Source: Tolypocladium sp. Sup5 PDA-1 (taxonomy: Eukaryota > Ascomycota > Sordariomycetes > Hypocreales > Ophiocordycipitaceae). From it: DNA of 64,000 nucleotides. The translations under genes and the position numbers were made by a program. The notes beneath the pieces are model-generated. The model saw only the letters and a program-made list of their open reading frames with translations, was not told the DNA's origin and made no database searches. Shown one piece after another: positions 61,063 to 64,000 of this stretch. Position 1 is the first letter of the stretch. Each line of letters begins with the position of its first letter. The stretch spans positions 372,001 to 436,000 of the forward strand of contig JPHH03000001.1 in NCBI GenBank assembly GCA_000750105.3, given 5' to 3'.

Positions 61063-61493
61063 TGCGGCACTGCAGTCGTCGATTCAGTTCGAAGAGTAAA
61101 GTTGTTGCAGGAGGAAGTCTTGCGGTGAGCGCAATGCACTTGTGCGAGGACATTCAGGGGATGGGTCCAGCTCACGCCTTAATCTAGACATGCTGACGAT
61201 GACTAAGCTCGTATTGAAGATTTCAAAGCTGTTTCAAGTTTCGATAGTTGAGCAGAATGATCGTATACGGGAAAGAGTGAAGATTGAGTGAGTGAGATTG
61301 AATTGTTGAAAAGGAACCGTGGAAAAACAATGTGAGACGTTGGGGGGCGTCGTGCGGGTGGGCTCATGGTTGTCAACTTGTCTCAATCACATGATTCAAG
61401 CTACCCCAACCACAAACCCATCTCATATAGGTTTCCTCGCAGTTTCATCTATACATTACAGAGAATACAAACAAGTCTTTTCCTGAAACGTAA
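61063..61493. other. Intergenic upstream of the 2H-phosphoesterase gene
   Basis: 431 bp; AT-richer stretch with several GAGTGA/GATTGA runs around 61270-61300. No gene. Confidence 0.5.
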
Positions 61494-62237
61494 TTACAGC
61501 TTCTCCAACCGTGCCACCTTGGGTATCCTCACCTCCACCCTCGGCTCCGCAACCCCCTCCGACTCAAACTCAACCAGCTGGCAGTCCTCGTCGCCCACGC
61601 CGCTCATCCACTGCGACACCACAAAGTCGAGCGTCGCGCCGGCCTCGCCCAGGACCACCATGGGCGCGTGCCACGTGCCCGCGCCGTACGCCACCGCCTG
61701 CGCGCCGCTCGCGACAAACGCCCGCAGGCCGCGCAGGTCCGGCAGGCCCCTCCCGGGTAGGTCGTGCCCGCGCGGCACGGGGAGGTCCGCGTCGGCGGCG
61801 CTGGGCGGCAGGCTGGGCGCCACGACGACGAGGTACGCGGATGCGGAGGAGGCGAGCGGCGCAAAGGTCTGCGTGGTGAAGGGGTGCCGCTCGAGGACGC
61901 GCACGGTGAACTGGTCGTGCGAGCCGGATGCCTCCTCGCCGTCCGCGGGACCGAGCTCGCGCGCGGCGCAGGCGAAGACGCTCGTCACGGGGTCGGCGTG
62001 GCCGCTGGGAGCCTGGCTGTAGAGGTTGCGCGCGCGGCTCACGGCGCGGTACTGGATCGCGGAGCCCTGGTTCGCGGAGACGGCGTTGGCAGGGAGGGAG
62101 GAGGAGGAGAAGGCGGAGGGGTGGACGTCCGGGCGGGGGTTGGCGAGGACGGCGCCGAAGGGGGCGAAGGCGTCTGGGGAGAGGGGCTGCGCGGTGACCT
62201 GGATCCTGCGGTCGCCGATGTTGACGGTGAGGGCCAT
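61494..62237 (-). CDS. dal3: Ureidoglycolate lyase
   Basis: Intronless, 247 aa from the ATG at 62237 (MALTVNIGDRRIQVTAQPLS). The cupin-like ureidoglycolate lyase family blocks are clear: DAFAPFGAVLANPRPDVHP, SVFACAARELG, FTVRVLERHPFTTQTFAPL, YLVVVAPSLPPS, FVASGAQAVAYGAGTWHAPM and LDFVVSQWMSG. The conserved histidines lie in ERHPFTTQ and GTWHAPM. The enzyme splits ureidoglycolate into glyoxylate and urea, the last allantoin-pathway step (yeast DAL3). The insertion around 95-105 (GPADGEEASGSHD) is poorly conserved. The neighbours have no known link to purine catabolism. Divergent from the MFS gene. Confidence 0.92.
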   Translation of the reverse strand: MALTVNIGDRRIQVTAQPLSPDAFAPFGAVLANPRPDVHPSAFSSSSLPANAVSANQGSAIQYRAVSRARNLYSQAPSGHADPVTSVFACAARELGPADGEEASGSHDQFTVRVLERHPFTTQTFAPLASSASAYLVVVAPSLPPSAADADLPVPRGHDLPGRGLPDLRGLRAFVASGAQAVAYGAGTWHAPMVVLGEAGATLDFVVSQWMSGVGDEDCQLVEFESEGVAEPRVEVRIPKVARLEKL

Positions 62238-63048
62238 GGTGTGTGATGCTGCGATGTCGGGAGAAGTGAGGCAGGCCTCGAGTAATGAACGTGGGTTGTT
62301 TTGCCCACCGGCCCAATTGTCTCTTGGAGCTGCGCTTCCTCCTTTGGCTCACGTTGACAGGGAAAAGAATCCAAGACAGCAGGAAGATTTCAAGGGCCCA
62401 GGAACATGAAAGGGCGGCGAGTGTATGGCATGTTTATGTGTCGATATGAACCGCTGCAGATGCCCGACGTTGAGTGGCTGCAGAGACGGAGCCGGCTTCC
62501 TGCGGGGCGGACGCCTGCGCCGGTCCCGGACGCCTCCGGCGGGACCCTCCGCGTGCTCTCCCAAGTCCACATCCTCCATCCACCCGACCGCTGCTGAAGA
62601 CAAGCGCATTCGCCATATTAATAGCCCGTCACACAATCCATCCTGGAACCGTTGGAACCAGGCCGTGCTTCAATGGCTGGCAATACGTACATGGCATTGT
62701 GGCTGTTTGTGGGCGGGCTTCCCGCGGGAACTTCATCACGTCAACTGCCGTTTGCCGTTTAGAGACGCGGGCACGTTGGACTCGGCACCGACTCGGCGTT
62801 CCGCTATCGCTGGCGAAATCCGCCCCGACCGGTGTAGATGTTGCCATCCATGAGGCCCTTTCTCATCTCCGTCGACCTGTACGCTCACCTCTATTTTATC
62901 AGTGAACCCATCGTCACGCCTGTGATGGATAAACAGGAGTCTTATTCCTACCTCGCCGTGCTGCTCGCTTCGCCACCAGACATCGCCGCCCGTGGCACCG
63001 TACTCCATCCCGCCGCATACCGCCGCGTCGCTGCCGCCACCGGAATAG
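62238..63048. other. Intergenic, divergent ureidoglycolate lyase/MFS promoter region
   Basis: 811 bp of presumed promoters. Open frames here are GC-driven and lack homology. Confidence 0.5.
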
Positions 63049-64000
63049 ATGAGGCGTGACGGCCCGCACTGGGATGACGAGTCGGACCGCGAGCTCGACG
63101 TAGAGACGGGCGCGCTCCTCGCCTCGGGGCGCGCTGGGCGACGAGGAGCAGGCGATGCGTCTGCCGTGACGGAGGGCGACGGCGCCGCTGCCCGGCACGC
63201 TCCGGCTGCCGCCCGTACACGGGCACAGGCACGGAGCAGCAAGGAGCCAGTCGCATGGAGGGACCTCCCGCGAAAGGACCAGCTGGTCATCATCACGCTG
63301 GCCCGGATGAGCGAGCCCCTGGTGCAGACGTCCCTACAGGTGCGTTCCCGCTCTCAACGACATCCGCCACGCTCCATCGAGGTACATCCCGTATCAAGCG
63401 CGTATCAGTCCACTCACCATGGCACCTGCAGGCCTACATGTTCTACCAGCTCAAGTGGTTCGACCCGTCGCTCCCCGACGCCACCATCGCCAGCCAGGCC
63501 GGCGTCCTGCACGCCAGCTTCATGGCCGCGCAGTTCGTCACCGCCCTGCTCTGGGGCCGCGTCGCCGACTCGCGCCGCGCGGGCCGCAAGACGGTCCTGC
63601 TCATCGGCCTGCTCGGCACCAGCGCGTCCTGCGTCGGCTTCGGCTTCTCGACGACGTTCTGGCAGGCGCTGCTGTTCCGCACGCTGGGGGGCATGACCAA
63701 CGGGAACATTGGCGTCATGCGGACCATGTAGGCCCCCTTTTCACCTTGAGAGAGATGGGAGTGGGTGGTTGTTGACGACATGCGCAGGATCAGCGAAATC
63801 ATCCGCGAGAAAAGGTTCCAGCCCCGGGCCTTCCTCCTCCTCCCCATGACCTTTAACATCGGCGTCATCCTCGGCCCCATCCTCGGCGGCCTGCTCTCCG
63901 ACCCGGCCGGCAGCTACCCGGACCTCTTCGGCGCCGTGCCCTTCTTCGTGCGCTTCCCCTACGCGACGCCCAATATCGTCAGCGCCACGTTCCTGCTCTG
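63049..64000 (+). CDS. MFS transporter, 5' part (runs off the right edge)
   Basis: Exons 63049-63339, 63432-63727 and 63788 to beyond 64000. A ~75-residue hydrophilic, basic N-terminus (MRRDGPHWDDESDRELDVET) leads into the first membrane span of a major facilitator (ITLARMSEPLVQTSLQAYMF, phase-0 splice inside). The diagnostic motif A between spans 2 and 3 is WGRVADSRRAGRKTVLLIGL. Exon 2 ends GGMTNGNIGVMRTM, typical of the TetA/ZIFL1-like drug:H+ antiporter group, and exon 3 opens ISEIIREKRFQPRAF and continues FNIGVILGPILGGLLSDPAG. The substrate is unknown. About the first 270 residues of a protein usually ~500-600 aa are present. Confidence 0.87.

Overview
This window is nuclear DNA of a GC-rich filamentous ascomycete, most likely a Sordariomycete and plausibly Hypocreales (inference). 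The evidence is short GT-AG introns (mostly 48-66 nt) with CTAAC/CTGAC branch points, intergenic gaps of 0.3-2 kb, no operons, and a typical fungal gene set: APSES/ankyrin MBP1, PEP7/VAC1, COP9 subunit 3, FLC/TRP protein, DUF3433, SUR7/PalI, HET, BTB, Cys-rich GPI proteins and ureidoglycolate lyase. The high GC content leaves long open frames antisense to real genes; these are not annotated.

Layout. 1-9 kb: 5' end of MBF1 (-), VAC1/PEP7 (+), MBP1 (-), a long LYR-motif protein (+), a GNAT acetyltransferase (-). 9.5-13.7 kb: an accessory patch on the minus strand with an intact HET gene, an unrecognised interrupted reading frame and a frameshifted APH/choline-kinase-like gene with altered catalytic positions. 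13.7-15.7 kb: no gene seen. 15.7-30 kb: five membrane or secreted genes: FLC/TRP (-), DUF3433 (-), GPI-type PLC-like phosphodiesterase (-), SUR7-like (+) and a second PLC-like protein (-) whose start codon abuts a TG/CA microsatellite. 31.5-44.7 kb: CSN3 (-), dihydroorotase (+), CCCH zinc-finger protein (-), a CHD-type chromatin remodeller (-) divergent from the mitochondrial rRNA methyltransferase MRM1 (+). 45-50 kb: two Cys-containing GPI-type surface proteins (+) and a GFA/CENP-V family protein (-). 50-64 kb: DUF1365 membrane protein (-), a candidate small two-exon gene (+), a disordered unknown protein (+), coatomer epsilon (-), a BTB protein with a tandem-repeat linker (+), ribosomal protein eL42 (+), a 2H phosphoesterase (-), ureidoglycolate lyase (-) and the 5' part of an MFS transporter running off the right edge (+).

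How the genes relate. Most are independent housekeeping genes for transcription (MBF1, MBP1, CHD), trafficking (VAC1, COPI epsilon), translation (eL42, MRM1), pyrimidine synthesis (dihydroorotase), purine-ureide breakdown (ureidoglycolate lyase) and ubiquitin regulation (CSN3). The clearest themes are the 14-kb run of membrane and cell-surface genes and the small HET/kinase-relic patch. Exon boundaries were worked out by eye from splice signals, reading phase and protein continuity; there is no transcript evidence. I found no convincing tRNA, rRNA, CRISPR or intact transposon, and no clear new multi-gene system. The most unusual items are the degenerate APH-like gene, the two overlapping open frames at the remodeller C-terminus, repeat expansions in MRM1 and the BTB protein, the CA-repeat leader, and the possible small gene at 53.1-53.4 kb.
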